Shown here: positions 10,629-22,736 of the stretch, piece after piece
How positions within the stretch are numbered: the first letter of the stretch is position 1
Layout of the letters: the number at the start of each line of letters is the position of its first letter
Assembly (NCBI RefSeq): GCF_020447225.1
Contig: NZ_JAJAEO010000189.1
Coordinates: 1 to 64,000 of the forward strand
DNA from: Methylophaga pinxianii
Lineage (GTDB): Bacteria; Pseudomonadota; Gammaproteobacteria; Nitrosococcales; Methylophagaceae
Reading direction: 5' to 3'
DNA length: 64,000 nucleotides
The notes under the pieces: model-generated
The model's input: the letters and a program-made list of their open reading frames with translations, nothing else
The model's database searches: none
Told to the model about the DNA's origin: nothing
Made by a program: the position numbers and the translations under genes

Positions 10629-11114
10629 TCAATCCAGTGCGGATAATCGACGAACGATTGCCTGACTTATCTGTTTTTGCATCTCGTCGCGTAACAGACG
10701 TTCCTCTCCATCACGACCCAATACCTGCTCTTGGTCAAACTGATAGTCACGTCTCGCTTCAAAACTTTCGTTGTCGATTAATTTATTTTGCTGGTTATCG
10801 GTCAACTGAAAAGAAACTTCCAAAATCAGTTCATATTCACTGACTTTTGCATTGCCTCCAACCGACAATACCAGTCGCTGGTAACGGTTTCGCACAAAAG
10901 TAAGTACCGCCGCTCCCTCACTGTATTCATCAATGACATTAACACCATTACGGCGTAGAGTGCGTTTGAGCTCCAGACCTAGTCCATCACGCATACTGAT
11001 ACCCTGAATATGCAAAGTCTGAATACTTGCAGGCAGGTCCGCTGCACCACGCAACTGAAAACCACACGCGACGATCAGCATCGATAAACCGGCAATAATC
11101 AGTTTTTTCAACAT
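10629..11114 (-). CDS. lptE: LPS-assembly lipoprotein LptE
   Basis: 161 residues. A short signal peptide ends in a lipobox, LIVAC with the acylated cysteine at residue 17, followed by GFQLRG, the typical LptE mature start. It plugs the LptD barrel at the outer membrane for lipopolysaccharide insertion. ATG at 11114 is preferred over a TTG one codon upstream because AGGAAACAT sits at normal spacing. It lies 18 bp after leuS and 7 bp before holA. Confidence 0.93.
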   Translation of the reverse strand: MLKKLIIAGLSMLIVACGFQLRGAADLPASIQTLHIQGISMRDGLGLELKRTLRRNGVNVIDEYSEGAAVLTFVRNRYQRLVLSVGGNAKVSEYELILEVSFQLTDNQQNKLIDNESFEARRDYQFDQEQVLGRDGEERLLRDEMQKQISQAIVRRLSALD

Positions 11115-11132
11115 CAATGTTTCCTTTATTTA

Positions 11133-13655
<2,523 letters not shown>

Positions 13656-13702
13656 CTAATGCTTCACTGACATTCAGCTGATGGATTAATGTAATCCGTG
13701 AA

Positions 13703-13744
13703 ATAGACAAAGTGCAGTTTATCGACTGCACTCAGCAGGCATGT
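13703..13744 (-). terminator. Rho-independent terminator of the H-NS-like gene
   Basis: Just after the stop codon of the H-NS-like gene, an 8-bp perfect stem (AGTGCAGT/ACTGCACT, 13711-13732) with a 6-base loop is followed on the minus strand by TTTGTCTATTT. This separates the gene from leuS. Confidence 0.65.
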
Positions 13745-14131
13745 CTAGATTTTAAATTCTTCGAGCTTACGTCCACGGTTAAGTTCTTCAACCAACCACA
13801 AAGGACGCTTACCAAACCCTTTCCAGGTTTTTTGCGGATCTTCTGGATGACGGTATTTATCTGCACTTTCAGCACGTGGCTTACGCGCACCAGATAAACC
13901 CACACGCATATTTTTAGCCACGGCTGTTAATGCTTCTGCCGGCGTCACTTTTTTATCTTTTGCCAGAGCTCTTACTGCATCAGCTACCGCAACAACATCA
14001 CTGTCTTTACTGTTAAGTTCGGCGACTTTTTTGGTTTTCAGTTTTTTAATTTGTTTTTTTGACTGACTAATCAATTTTTGTAGTTCTTGTTCAGAAAGCT
14101 TTTCCAATTGCATAGCAGATAAAGTACTCAT
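13745..14131 (-). CDS. H-NS family nucleoid protein
   Basis: 128 residues. The N-terminal ~45 residues are Lys/Gln-rich and predicted coiled coil (SEQELQKLISQSKKQIKKL), fitting an oligomerisation domain. The C-terminal DNA-binding domain reads KYRHPEDPQKTW, then KGFGKRPLWL, the W-x-G-x-G-x-R-P-x-W pattern of the short H-NS/Bv3F-type proteins. Here the AT-hook-like loop is GFGKRP rather than the more usual GRGRxP. It likely binds AT-rich DNA and silences genes. Monocistronic, with its own AT-rich leader (14132-14207) and a terminator. Confidence 0.85.
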   Translation of the reverse strand: MSTLSAMQLEKLSEQELQKLISQSKKQIKKLKTKKVAELNSKDSDVVAVADAVRALAKDKKVTPAEALTAVAKNMRVGLSGARKPRAESADKYRHPEDPQKTWKGFGKRPLWLVEELNRGRKLEEFKI

Positions 14132-14207
14132 CGAATTACCTTTAATTTAGGAAATATAAAAACGAAATAATATCAATACTGATAACTTTGTCTATTTGAA
14201 AAGTTTA

Positions 14208-14465
<258 letters not shown>

Positions 14466-14519
14466 TTACTCCGATAACTCAATATTAAGCGGTAATGAAA
14501 CCGGTAAATTTTAACTCGA

Positions 14520-15008
14520 CTATTTTTTGACGGCTAGCTGTTGCTTTAATGCCTCTTGTACACAGGGAGCGACAAACTGGGACACATCACCACCCAAAGC
14601 GGCTATTTGTCTGATCAGGCTGGACGAAATAAATGTAAATTGTTCGGCAGGAGCTAAAAATAAGGTTTCTACTTCTAATTGCAACCGACGATTCATTGCG
14701 GCTAATTGAACTTCATATTCAAAATCAGAAACGGCTCGCAACCCGCGTATTATCACCGATGCATTCCGTTGCATTGCATAATCAACTAACAAACCATCAA
14801 AACTGGTTATTTCTATATTTGGAAGATCAACTAACGTTTGTTGTGCTAAAGCTAAGCGTTGTTCAATCGAAAATACTGGTTTTTTTCCTGTATCTGCCGC
14901 GACAGCTATGATGACTTTTTCAAATAAACGACTGGCACGCTGAACCAGATCTGTATGCCCATGTGTAATGGGATCAAATGTTCCGGGATAAATGGCGGTA
15001 ATTGACAT
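14520..15008 (-). CDS. coaD: phosphopantetheine adenylyltransferase
   Basis: 162 residues. The motif [12 protein letters not shown] is the T/HxGH nucleotidyltransferase signature, and the family-specific [15 protein letters not shown] and [16 protein letters not shown] follow. It makes dephospho-CoA from 4'-phosphopantetheine and ATP, the fourth step of CoA synthesis. coaX (the pathway's first step) is also in this window at 26.4 kb. It lies 9 bp after rsmD, a widely conserved rsmD-coaD pair. Confidence 0.97.
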   Translation of the reverse strand: MSITAIYPGTFDPITHGHTDLVQRASRLFEKVIIAVAADTGKKPVFSIEQRLALAQQTLVDLPNIEITSFDGLLVDYAMQRNASVIIRGLRAVSDFEYEVQLAAMNRRLQLEVETLFLAPAEQFTFISSSLIRQIAALGGDVSQFVAPCVQEALKQQLAVKK

Positions 15009-15017
15009 GCCAAAACC

Positions 15018-15590
15018 TTATTGCATTGCAAATAAGCAATATCTTACATCACCTGCTTGTTTATCTTTAATTAAATGCCAATTATCGGGAAACTGTTCAA
15101 GATTGTGATATTTATTACATTCCAGATAGACCAGACTTTTTGGATGCAACAAGTTGTTACGAGTTAACAAATCCGCCATCTCATTCCATAAATTTGCATC
15201 AAATGGCGGATCCAGAAATACAATGTCATAAGGCTTCGACGCTTGGTTTAAAAACTGCTGGGCGGGTTGTCTGAATAAGGTACATTGCTCTGCCGCTAAC
15301 ATGGTTTTATTGGCTTGCAGCTGTTTATAAGCTTGCAAATCGAGCTCAACCATATCCACTTTCTCAGCGCCCCTTGAAGCGGCCTCAAAGCCTAATGCAC
15401 CGCTTCCACTGAACAGATCGATACACACTGCTCCGGGTAAATAAGCTTGCAGCCAATTAAACAAGGTTTCACGAATACGATCCGGTGTGGGTCTTAATCC
15501 CTCTATCACCGGAAAAGCCAATCGTCTCCCCCGCCATTGGCCGCCAATAATACGTACCGATTGACGCGTCGACTTACTCAGTTTCGCCAC
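15018..15590 (-). CDS. rsmD: 16S rRNA (guanine-966-N2)-methyltransferase
   Basis: 190 residues. SAM-binding motif I is CIDLFSGSGALGFEA, and the catalytic N-methyltransferase motif is DIVFLDPPF (DPPF class). The IIGGQWRGRRL...TPDRIRETLFNWL N-terminus is typical of RsmD. It methylates G966 of 16S rRNA in 30S subunits. The start is a GTG at 15590, overlapping the upstream M16 peptidase gene by 17 bp. Confidence 0.95.
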   Translation of the reverse strand: MAKLSKSTRQSVRIIGGQWRGRRLAFPVIEGLRPTPDRIRETLFNWLQAYLPGAVCIDLFSGSGALGFEAASRGAEKVDMVELDLQAYKQLQANKTMLAAEQCTLFRQPAQQFLNQASKPYDIVFLDPPFDANLWNEMADLLTRNNLLHPKSLVYLECNKYHNLEQFPDNWHLIKDKQAGDVRYCLFAMQ

Positions 15591-16875
15591 CGACCAGCAC
15601 CGTTACCATTTTTTGAGGATAAATACGTTTTTTATAAGCCGCTTTTATTTGCTCAACTGTCACGGCATTCACTCTTGAGTTAAATGTTTCCAAATGATCC
15701 AGCGGTAATTGGTAAAAGCCCATCATCGCCAGATAATCAGCAATTTTACTGTTGCTGTCCAAGCGTAAAGCAAATCCACCCGTAATATTTTTTTGTGCGG
15801 CTATAAGCTGATCTTCCGTGGGACCTTGCTCCACATAATCCATCACAGTCTGTTTTAATACTTCCAGAGCCTGATCTGCCTGGTCGTTACGAGTCTGCAA
15901 ACCAAATTGATAAGGTCCAGCCTCTCGCATCGGTCTGAAATAACTGTAGGCACTATAAGACAGGCCACGCTTTTCACGGATTTCATTGCTGATAATGGAC
16001 ACCAAACCACTGCCGCCCAGAATGTGATTACCGACATAGAGTGGGAAAAAATCTGCATCATCACGGGTTAAACCAGGTTGTCCCATCAGAATTGTGGTTT
16101 GACTGGATGGATAAGGTAGGCGAACTTCACGCGCCGTTTCGAGTGGTTCAACGGCAGGTAGCGCAGGCGCTTTGGTACCAGCAGGCAAAGCACTTGAAAT
16201 TTTTTCTGCCAAGGATTTCGCCTGTTTGATATCGGCATCGCCCACAATGACCAACACAGCATTGTTAGCCACATAGTACTGTTGATAAAACTGCTGCAAA
16301 TCAGCAATAGTTATCTCATTGACCGAAGCTTCTGTACCCATTGGCATGGTTGAATATGGATGATCCCCATACAATTGTTGATAAAAAGCACGCTCTGCAA
16401 TGGCTGAAGGTGACTGTTTTTCACCTTGTAGACCGGTTTTGACTTGGTTAATAAGACGTTCAAAGGATTTTTCAGGAAAAGCTGGCTGACTGACCACTTC
16501 AACAAATGTATCAATGGCAGGTTCCAGTGCATCCGGTTTTGATAGACTTCGCAAACTCATTACCGCCATATCACGCTCAGATTCGGCACTGAATTCGGCA
16601 CCGACATCATCAAACGCAGTGGCAATTGCATCCGTATCTTTATTCTGGGTGCCTTGATTAAGCATCGCACTAGTCAATAATGCTACCCCGCCTTTAGGAT
16701 CCCGTGCCGCACCGGCATCAAAGACGAGGCGAATATCCAGCATCGGTAACTCCTCAGCCTTGACAAAATACACCTGAGTGCCTTTGGACGTTTGCCAGTT
16801 TTCTATCTGTGGGCTGGCAGAAACTGAAAAGGCCAGTAAAAGTCCGGATAAAAATAAAGAGAACTTAACGAACAT
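15574..16875 (-). CDS. M16 family peptidase-like subunit without the HxxEH zinc site
   Basis: 433 residues with an N-terminal signal peptide ending near SVSAS. The fold is that of the mitochondrial processing peptidase/pitrilysin family, with the conserved ANNAVLVIVGDAD and EIREKRGLSYSAYS motifs. At the expected catalytic position it reads GGVALLTSAMLNQGT, so HxxEH is missing. In M16B pairs of this kind the inactive partner forms a heterodimer with the active one encoded next to it. It overlaps the upstream active subunit gene by 11 bp, which supports equimolar production. Likely periplasmic. Confidence 0.87.
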   Translation of the reverse strand: MFVKFSLFLSGLLLAFSVSASPQIENWQTSKGTQVYFVKAEELPMLDIRLVFDAGAARDPKGGVALLTSAMLNQGTQNKDTDAIATAFDDVGAEFSAESERDMAVMSLRSLSKPDALEPAIDTFVEVVSQPAFPEKSFERLINQVKTGLQGEKQSPSAIAERAFYQQLYGDHPYSTMPMGTEASVNEITIADLQQFYQQYYVANNAVLVIVGDADIKQAKSLAEKISSALPAGTKAPALPAVEPLETAREVRLPYPSSQTTILMGQPGLTRDDADFFPLYVGNHILGGSGLVSIISNEIREKRGLSYSAYSYFRPMREAGPYQFGLQTRNDQADQALEVLKQTVMDYVEQGPTEDQLIAAQKNITGGFALRLDSNSKIADYLAMMGFYQLPLDHLETFNSRVNAVTVEQIKAAYKKRIYPQKMVTVLVGGETE

Positions 16876-18226
16876 GTGGATCTCCAGAAGTTGGACGTGG
16901 TGTAGTGTGATCAGTCGGCATTGGGATCAGCTCTGCAACCGTGAGTCCGTCATCAATAAAATATTTTTTTGCCACTTGCTGTACTTGTTCAGCCGTTATT
17001 GCACTGATTTTATCCGGATAGCTGTCGGCCAGCCTCCAGTCCAAACCGACTGTTTCAAGCATTCCCAGTTGCATCGCTTGATAAAAAACACTATCAAGCT
17101 GATAAACTGAACTGGCAATCACCTGGGTTTTCACTCGCTGTAATTCTGCCTCGGTGACCGGTGACTGTTTGACTTTATCGATCTGCTCAAAAATGGCTTG
17201 CTTAACATCGTCAATCGTTTTGCCCTGAGCAGGTGTACCAGCAATAGTAAAAACATCGTCCAGGCGAGAAAATGCGCTGTTATACGCACTGACACCTGAG
17301 GCCACTTGTTGTCCCCGAACCAGTTCGCGAGCAAACCGACTGCTGGCACCACCATCCAAAATTCCTGCCATTACATCCAGTGCATAGGGTTCCCATTCTT
17401 CCGCTGCAGTAGTCACTACAGGTACTTTCCAACCCATCATTAAATAGGGAAGTTCCGCCGGCGCTTTCAATTCCACTGTCCGCTTGCCACGCTGCGTCAC
17501 TTCAATCTGAGGTTTTACAGTGGCGAGCTCTTCTGGTTGTAGCGGGCCAAAATATTTTTGTGCCAATTGATAAACTGCGTCTGGTTCCACATCACCCACT
17601 ACCACGACAGTGGCATTATTGGGGGCGTACCACATTTGATACCACTTACGCAGATCATCCGGATTATAGTGATTAATGTCATTCATCCAACCAATGACCG
17701 GGTGATGATAAGGACTGTTCACAAATGCCGCAGCATTCATCGCCTCACGTAATAAAGATTGTGGATTGTCATCAGTACGCATGCGTCGTTCTTCGGCGAC
17801 CACCTCACGCTCTTTAAGCAACTCGGCATCATCAATCACCAGATTGCGCATTCGCTCGGCTTCAAGACGAAAACTGATTTCCAAACGTTCTTTTTCCAGT
17901 GTCTGAAAATAGGCTGTGTAATCACGTCCAGTAAAGGCATTTTCAGAGCCACCGTTTTCAGCAATAATTCGGGAAAACTCGTTTGGTCCGAGATTTTCAG
18001 TTCCCTTGAACATCATATGTTCAAGAATGTGTGATATGCCGGTAATGCCATTGTGCTCGTAACTTGAGCCGACTTTATACCAGACCTGCGAAACGACTAC
18101 CGGTGCCCGGTTATCTGGCTTGACCAGCAATTTAAGACCATTGTCCAGCTGATATTCACTGACTTGTGCAAAGCCAATGACAGGCACTATCAGCAGTGCC
18201 CATACAATTTTTTTTAAGGTGTGCAT
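16865..18226 (-). CDS. M16 family zinc peptidase, active subunit
   Basis: 453 residues from the ATG at 18226. The signal peptide is HTLKKIVWALLIVPVIGFA. The inverted zinc motif is in GISHILEHMMFKGTE (HxxEH), with the downstream glutamate in the EREVVAEERR region. It probably degrades peptides in the periplasm together with the next gene's product. Start choice: a GTG at 18247 and ATGs at 18232 and 18226 are in frame. The last gives the cleanest signal peptide and has a GAG six bases upstream. It diverges from ftsY across about 60 bp. Confidence 0.88.
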   Translation of the reverse strand: MHTLKKIVWALLIVPVIGFAQVSEYQLDNGLKLLVKPDNRAPVVVSQVWYKVGSSYEHNGITGISHILEHMMFKGTENLGPNEFSRIIAENGGSENAFTGRDYTAYFQTLEKERLEISFRLEAERMRNLVIDDAELLKEREVVAEERRMRTDDNPQSLLREAMNAAAFVNSPYHHPVIGWMNDINHYNPDDLRKWYQMWYAPNNATVVVVGDVEPDAVYQLAQKYFGPLQPEELATVKPQIEVTQRGKRTVELKAPAELPYLMMGWKVPVVTTAAEEWEPYALDVMAGILDGGASSRFARELVRGQQVASGVSAYNSAFSRLDDVFTIAGTPAQGKTIDDVKQAIFEQIDKVKQSPVTEAELQRVKTQVIASSVYQLDSVFYQAMQLGMLETVGLDWRLADSYPDKISAITAEQVQQVAKKYFIDDGLTVAELIPMPTDHTTPRPTSGDPHVR

Positions 18227-18289
18227 CTGCATCTCACAATTGATCACATGATAAGATTAATAATCGAACACTAACGACAAACCGAGATT

Positions 18290-19351
18290 ATGTTTAGTTT
18301 CCTCAGAAAAAAAGCCAAACCCAGCGAAATCAGCAGCGAGGAACAAAACCTCACTGAACAGCAGTCAGCCGCACATGATGCGGAAATTGCCGCAGATACT
18401 CAAGCCAGCGATGAACAAGGTTCAGTCGGTTTCTTTGGTCGTCTCAAACAAGGACTAAGCCGCAGTAGCGCCAAACTGACAGAAGGCTTTGCCGACTTGG
18501 TGCTGGGCAGAAAAACCATTGATGATGATTTACTTGAAGAGCTGGAAACCCAATTACTGAGTGCTGATCTGGGAATAGAAGCCACTCAGACCATCATTAA
18601 TGATTTAACACAGCGCGTTGCCCGCAAACAGCTTAATGATCCCGAGGCATTATTCGCCGCCATGCATGCAGACATGGTCGACATTCTTAAACCGGTGTGC
18701 AAACCGCTTCACATTCCATCCTCAAATACGCCTTTTGTGATTCTGATGGTGGGTATTAACGGCGTGGGTAAAACCACAACCATTGGTAAGCTGGCCAAAC
18801 AGTTCCAATCAGAAGGCAAAAAAGTCATGCTGGCTGCAGGCGATACCTTTCGTGCCGCCGCTGTTGAACAACTGCAAGTATGGGGAGAACGCAATCAAAT
18901 CCCGGTGATTGCGCAGCAAAAAGGGGCTGATTCTGCCTCAGTTATATTTGATGCCCTGCAAGCCGCCAAAGCCCGGCAGATGGATATTTTAATTGCTGAT
19001 ACAGCCGGACGGTTACACACTCAATCCAATCTGATGGAAGAACTCAAAAAAGTAAAACGGGTTATGGCCAAACTGGATGCTGATGCTCCACATGAAATCA
19101 TGCTGGTACTGGATGCAGGCACCGGACAAAATGCATTATCGCAAGCGGAGCAGTTTCACCAGGCTATTGGCCTTACCGGCATTTCCCTGACGAAGCTGGA
19201 TGGCACAGCCAAAGGGGGCATCATTTTTGCCATCGCCAAAAAAGTCGGCTTGCCAATTCGGTATATCGGTGTCGGGGAAAAGATCGATGATTTGAGAACC
19301 TTCGAGGCGGAGGATTTTGTCGATGCATTACTGGGTCGTGAAATACAATAA
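18290..19351 (+). CDS. ftsY: signal recognition particle receptor FtsY
   Basis: 353 residues. An acidic N-terminal A-domain (residues ~12-45, rich in E and D) is followed by the NG GTPase. The P-loop [13 protein letters not shown] is at about 155-167, the DTAGR motif follows, and [10 protein letters not shown] is the G4/G5 region. It docks SRP-ribosome complexes at the membrane. The SRP RNA gene is also in this window, near 27.6 kb. The stop codon shares a base with the ftsE start (TAATG), giving the standard ftsY-ftsE-ftsX order. Confidence 0.97.
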   Translation: MFSFLRKKAKPSEISSEEQNLTEQQSAAHDAEIAADTQASDEQGSVGFFGRLKQGLSRSSAKLTEGFADLVLGRKTIDDDLLEELETQLLSADLGIEATQTIINDLTQRVARKQLNDPEALFAAMHADMVDILKPVCKPLHIPSSNTPFVILMVGINGVGKTTTIGKLAKQFQSEGKKVMLAAGDTFRAAAVEQLQVWGERNQIPVIAQQKGADSASVIFDALQAAKARQMDILIADTAGRLHTQSNLMEELKKVKRVMAKLDADAPHEIMLVLDAGTGQNALSQAEQFHQAIGLTGISLTKLDGTAKGGIIFAIAKKVGLPIRYIGVGEKIDDLRTFEAEDFVDALLGREIQ

Positions 19352-20013
19352 TGATACGTTTTGAACAAGTTTATAAACGCTATGAAAGTCAGCAGGAGGC
19401 GCTCTCCGGTTTAAGCTTTGAGTTACTGTCTGGCGAAATGGCTTTTTTAACGGGGCATTCTGGCGCAGGTAAAAGTACTTTGCTTAAACTTATCGCTTTG
19501 ATTGAACGTAGTTCTCACGGCCAAGTTATCGTGAATAATCAAAATCTCAACCGACTGCCGAAATGGAAGATCCCTTATTATCGTCGTAAGATAGGTCTGG
19601 TGTTTCAGGAACATAATCTGCTTCATGATCGTACTGTATTTGATAATGTTGCTTTGCCACTCATTATCGCCGGGGAAAATCATCGTGAAATAGGTCGTCG
19701 AGTTAGAGCGGCTTTGGATAAAGTTGGCTTACTGGGTAAAGAACGTAGTCTCCCCATAGCACTTTCAGGTGGTGAACAGCAGCGCGTTGGTATCGCTCGC
19801 GCAGTGGTGAATCGTCCGCCCGTTCTATTGGCTGACGAGCCAACAGGCAACCTTGATCCAGAGTTATCTCGTGAAATCATGCATTTGTTTGAACAGTTTA
19901 ATCAGGTTGGCGTCACCGTCTTTATTGCCAGCCATGATCAGGATTTGATCAATCAATTACCTTACCGACACATTACCCTGCAACAGGGAAGACTTGCAGA
20001 AAACCATTCATGA
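19351..20013 (+). CDS. ftsE: cell-division ABC ATPase FtsE
   Basis: 220 residues. Walker A is [12 protein letters not shown], the signature [14 protein letters not shown], and Walker [13 protein letters not shown]. It partners FtsX at the division ring, activating periplasmic amidases through EnvC and promoting septal ring assembly. It overlaps ftsX by 4 bp (ATGA). Confidence 0.96.
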   Translation: MIRFEQVYKRYESQQEALSGLSFELLSGEMAFLTGHSGAGKSTLLKLIALIERSSHGQVIVNNQNLNRLPKWKIPYYRRKIGLVFQEHNLLHDRTVFDNVALPLIIAGENHREIGRRVRAALDKVGLLGKERSLPIALSGGEQQRVGIARAVVNRPPVLLADEPTGNLDPELSREIMHLFEQFNQVGVTVFIASHDQDLINQLPYRHITLQQGRLAENHS

Positions 20014-20936
20014 AACTATTGAATATTCATAATTACCTGTTACGTCATGTACAGGTCATGCTTTCCAGTCTGGGCGAGTTGTGGCGTCAACCTGTCGCCA
20101 CCTCAATGACGTTGCTCGTTATCGGTATTGCGTTACTGTTACCCGCCGGTTTGTTTGTCATTTTGAAGAATGTCGAACAAGTGAGCGGAGAATGGCAGCA
20201 TGCCAATCGCATTTCTTTGTTTTTGCAAAATGAGATTAGTGATAAGCGTGGTGAGCAGCTAGCAGAGCAGCTTCGGACTTGGCCAGATATTGTCGAAGTT
20301 TCGTTTCAGTCTGCTCAACAGTCTTTAAACGAATTTCGTGAAATCTCTGGGCTGGAAAGTCTGCTCGACACTTTACCCAGCAATCCCCTTCCAGCCGTTA
20401 TTGTTATTGAACCAGCAGAAGATCAACAACAAGAAGCCATTGAGGCCCTTTTAGCGAGGCTTGCGGCCTTACCTGAGGTTGATTTGGCGCAGCTTGATAT
20501 GCAATGGCTGCAACGTCTGCGCAGTATTAACGAAACCGCGCAAAGGGGTATTACAATCCTGGCTTTTTTATTATCATTAAGTGTATTGCTGGTTATTGGG
20601 AATACCATTCGGCTTGCTATCCTTAATCGTCAAACGGAAATCCGTGTCATTAAGTTAGTTGGCGGTACCAATACTTTTGTCAGGCGACCATTTTTATACA
20701 CAGGAATGTGGTATGGGTTACTCGGTGGTGTACTGGCATGGATCACCCTGCTGATTAGCCTGATTATTATCAGTGGCCCGATTGACGAATTGGCCACCTT
20801 ATATGACAGTCAGTTCCAATTGAAATGGTTTGCTGGTCAAATGTTATTTGCATTACCGATTTGTGGTTTGCTGCTTGGGATACTGGGAGCATGGCTTGCG
20901 GTAAGTAGACATTTAAACGCAATTGAGCCAAGCTAG
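20010..20936 (+). CDS. ftsX: cell-division membrane protein FtsX
   Basis: 308 residues. Four membrane segments are seen: about 34-54, then three in the C-terminal half (roughly 180-300), with a ~110-residue periplasmic loop between the first and second. This is the FtsX topology. The cytoplasmic start and RLAILNRQTEIRVIKLVGGT are characteristic. The periplasmic loop recruits EnvC-type activators. It ends 100 bp before rpoH, the same gene order as in E. coli. Confidence 0.95.
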   Translation: MKLLNIHNYLLRHVQVMLSSLGELWRQPVATSMTLLVIGIALLLPAGLFVILKNVEQVSGEWQHANRISLFLQNEISDKRGEQLAEQLRTWPDIVEVSFQSAQQSLNEFREISGLESLLDTLPSNPLPAVIVIEPAEDQQQEAIEALLARLAALPEVDLAQLDMQWLQRLRSINETAQRGITILAFLLSLSVLLVIGNTIRLAILNRQTEIRVIKLVGGTNTFVRRPFLYTGMWYGLLGGVLAWITLLISLIIISGPIDELATLYDSQFQLKWFAGQMLFALPICGLLLGILGAWLAVSRHLNAIEPS

Positions 20937-20945
20937 GCATATACC

Positions 20946-20973
20946 GAAACTTTCTATCCCAATAGCATTCTAA
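20946..20973 (+). promoter_or_regulatory. candidate sigma-E promoter of rpoH
   Basis: GAAACTT (20946-20952) matches six of seven bases of the sigma-E -35 consensus GGAACTT. It is followed after exactly 16 bases by TCTAA (20969-20973), a favoured sigma-E -10. The E. coli rpoH P3 promoter uses the same 16-base spacing. The predicted start of transcription is about 60 bases before the rpoH ATG. Found by eye, so chance occurrence cannot be excluded. Confidence 0.5.
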
Positions 20974-21036
20974 TAGATACTTTTTAATATTCTATTTGGT
21001 AAAATGACAGTAGATTTCTCTAGGGAGAACGCACAC

Positions 21037-21897
21037 ATGACAACGCATGCAGCCCAATATCAACTTGCCACAGCACCTATTGGCAATCTGGATGCATACA
21101 CCAATCTCGTCCATCAAATCCCCGTTTTAACGGCTGAAGAAGAGCACGATTTAGCGACTCGACTACAACAAAACGGCGATCTGGAAGCCGCTCAGCGATT
21201 GGTATTGTCTCATTTACGCTTTGTGGTTCGTATCGCGAAAGGTTACAGCGGTTATGGTTTACCGGTTGCTGACTTGATTCAGGAAGGTAATATCGGCCTG
21301 ATGAAAGCGGTCAAACGTTTTGACCCTGAAAAGGGGGTACGTCTGGTTTCTTTTGCAGTGCATTGGATTCGTGCTGAAATTCATGAATATGTCATTCGCA
21401 ACTGGCGGATCGTTAAAATCGCCACGACGAAAGCGCAACGTAAATTATTCTTTAATTTACGCAGTGCAAAGCAACGTCTGGGTTGGTTGAACCAGGATGA
21501 AATTGAGGCCGTTGCAGAAGATCTTGGTGTTACCGCAGCAAACGTGATTGATATGGAACGTCGACTGGCCCAGCCAGATACTTCGTTTGACTTACCAGTT
21601 GATAATGACGATGAAGAATCCAGCTATTCTCCTGCAGCCTATTTAAAAGCAGCTGATAATAGCGACCCATCCAAGCAGTTAGAAAATGATGATTACGCCG
21701 ATTTTCAACAGCAAAAACTGGTCAATGCTTTAGCTACTTTAGATGAACGCAGCCGTGACATCATTAGTCAACGCTGGTTGCATGATAACGAAAAAGCTAC
21801 GCTCCACACGCTGGCCGAACAGTACCAAGTTTCCGCTGAGCGGATACGACAAATTGAAAATAATGCGATGAAAAAGCTGCGCCAGTTAATGGATTAA
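21037..21897 (+). CDS. rpoH: heat-shock sigma factor RpoH (sigma-32)
   Basis: 286 residues. Region 2 reads LVLSHLRFVVRIAKGYSGYGLP...ADLIQEGNIGLMKAVKRF. The RpoH box QRKLFFNLR, diagnostic for sigma-32, follows, and the region 4.2 helix-turn-helix is near the C-terminus (VSAERIRQIENNAMKKLR). The ATG at 21037 is chosen over an upstream in-frame ATG (21004) because AGGGAGA lies at good spacing and the N-terminus then aligns with the family. It is monocistronic, with a strong terminator and an upstream sigma-E-like promoter. Confidence 0.96.
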   Translation: MTTHAAQYQLATAPIGNLDAYTNLVHQIPVLTAEEEHDLATRLQQNGDLEAAQRLVLSHLRFVVRIAKGYSGYGLPVADLIQEGNIGLMKAVKRFDPEKGVRLVSFAVHWIRAEIHEYVIRNWRIVKIATTKAQRKLFFNLRSAKQRLGWLNQDEIEAVAEDLGVTAANVIDMERRLAQPDTSFDLPVDNDDEESSYSPAAYLKAADNSDPSKQLENDDYADFQQQKLVNALATLDERSRDIISQRWLHDNEKATLHTLAEQYQVSAERIRQIENNAMKKLRQLMD

Positions 21898-21908
21898 CCA
21901 GCAGCCAT

Positions 21909-21948
21909 AAAAAAGCCCGCTAACCGTATCGGAAAGCGGGCTTTTTTT
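21909..21948 (+). terminator. Rho-independent terminator of rpoH
   Basis: A GC-rich stem AGCCCGCT/AGCGGGCT flanked by an A-run and a T7 run (21909-21948). The A/T flanks make it usable on both strands, so it probably also ends the convergent fdxA transcript. Confidence 0.92.
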
Positions 21949-21956
21949 ATCCAAAC

Positions 21957-22280
21957 CTAGCGTTCGAGTAAAGGTGTTTTATTAGGTTTGCCATCCCATT
22001 CTTCAGCATCATCTAGAGGATCTTTTTTCTCAGAAAGCACTGGCCAAACCTGAGATAATTCCGCATTAATTTGCAGAAATTCCATTTGTTCGTCCGGCAA
22101 ATCGTCCTCAGAAAAAATAGCTTCCGCAGGACATTCAGGCTCACAAAGCGTGCAATCTATACATTCATCAGGATCAATAACCAAAAAGTTAGGACCTTCG
22201 TGAAAACAGTCTACTGGGCAGACATCAACACAATCAGTATATTTACATTTAATACAGTTTTCAGTGACAACAAAGGTCAT
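21957..22280 (-). CDS. fdxA: 7Fe-type ferredoxin FdxA
   Basis: 107 residues. The N-terminal motif [18 protein letters not shown] is the [3Fe-4S]/[4Fe-4S] arrangement of FdxA, and the second motif is [12 protein letters not shown]. An acidic C-terminal tail ([12 protein letters not shown]) is typical of this family. It carries low-potential electrons; the partner is unknown here. Convergent with rpoH, sharing its terminator. Confidence 0.92.
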   Translation of the reverse strand: MTFVVTENCIKCKYTDCVDVCPVDCFHEGPNFLVIDPDECIDCTLCEPECPAEAIFSEDDLPDEQMEFLQINAELSQVWPVLSEKKDPLDDAEEWDGKPNKTPLLER

Positions 22281-22433
22281 GGTGAAATCTCCACAAATAC
22301 AATTTTTTACAGGCCAGACCTGTCAGAATGTCGAATATTCTACATGATTTACTGCCACTCTGGGCAATGAAGATAATTACGGTATGATCATTTTTGACTC
22401 ACCAGATAACCCATCTGAAAACAGGATGAACCG

Positions 22434-22730
22434 ATGATAAGAAAAATTTTAATTCTCACCGTATTTATCAGTGCTTTTGTAATCAGCACGGCATTTGCCG
22501 CATTTAATATGCAAAGCGTGTCGCTGGATGTGTTTTTTGCACAATGGCAATTGCCCCTAGCTGTTCTCTTAATTGCTGTATTACTAGTGGGATTGTTGAT
22601 TGGTGCAACACTTATTGCTCTGAGTACGCTGCGCATTCGTTATGAAAATCATCGCTTGGTCAGTAAATTACAAAATGCCGAACAGGAATTAAACAGCCTG
22701 CGGATTTTACCTGTACGTGACAGTCACTAG
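22434..22730 (+). CDS. lapA: lipopolysaccharide assembly protein A (LapA/YciS)
   Basis: 98 residues with two membrane segments (about 4-22 and 38-62) and a short cytoplasmic coiled tail (NHRLVSKLQNAEQELN). This is the DUF1049/LapA layout. It partners LapB at the inner membrane and is encoded 6 bp before it. Confidence 0.9.
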   Translation: MIRKILILTVFISAFVISTAFAAFNMQSVSLDVFFAQWQLPLAVLLIAVLLVGLLIGATLIALSTLRIRYENHRLVSKLQNAEQELNSLRILPVRDSH

Positions 22731-22736
22731 CTCAAT

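Noticed and set aside
22281-22433. Heat-shock (sigma-32) promoter before lapA
   Set aside because: No CTTGAA/CCCCAT pair at proper spacing could be found, although lapB is heat-induced in E. coli.
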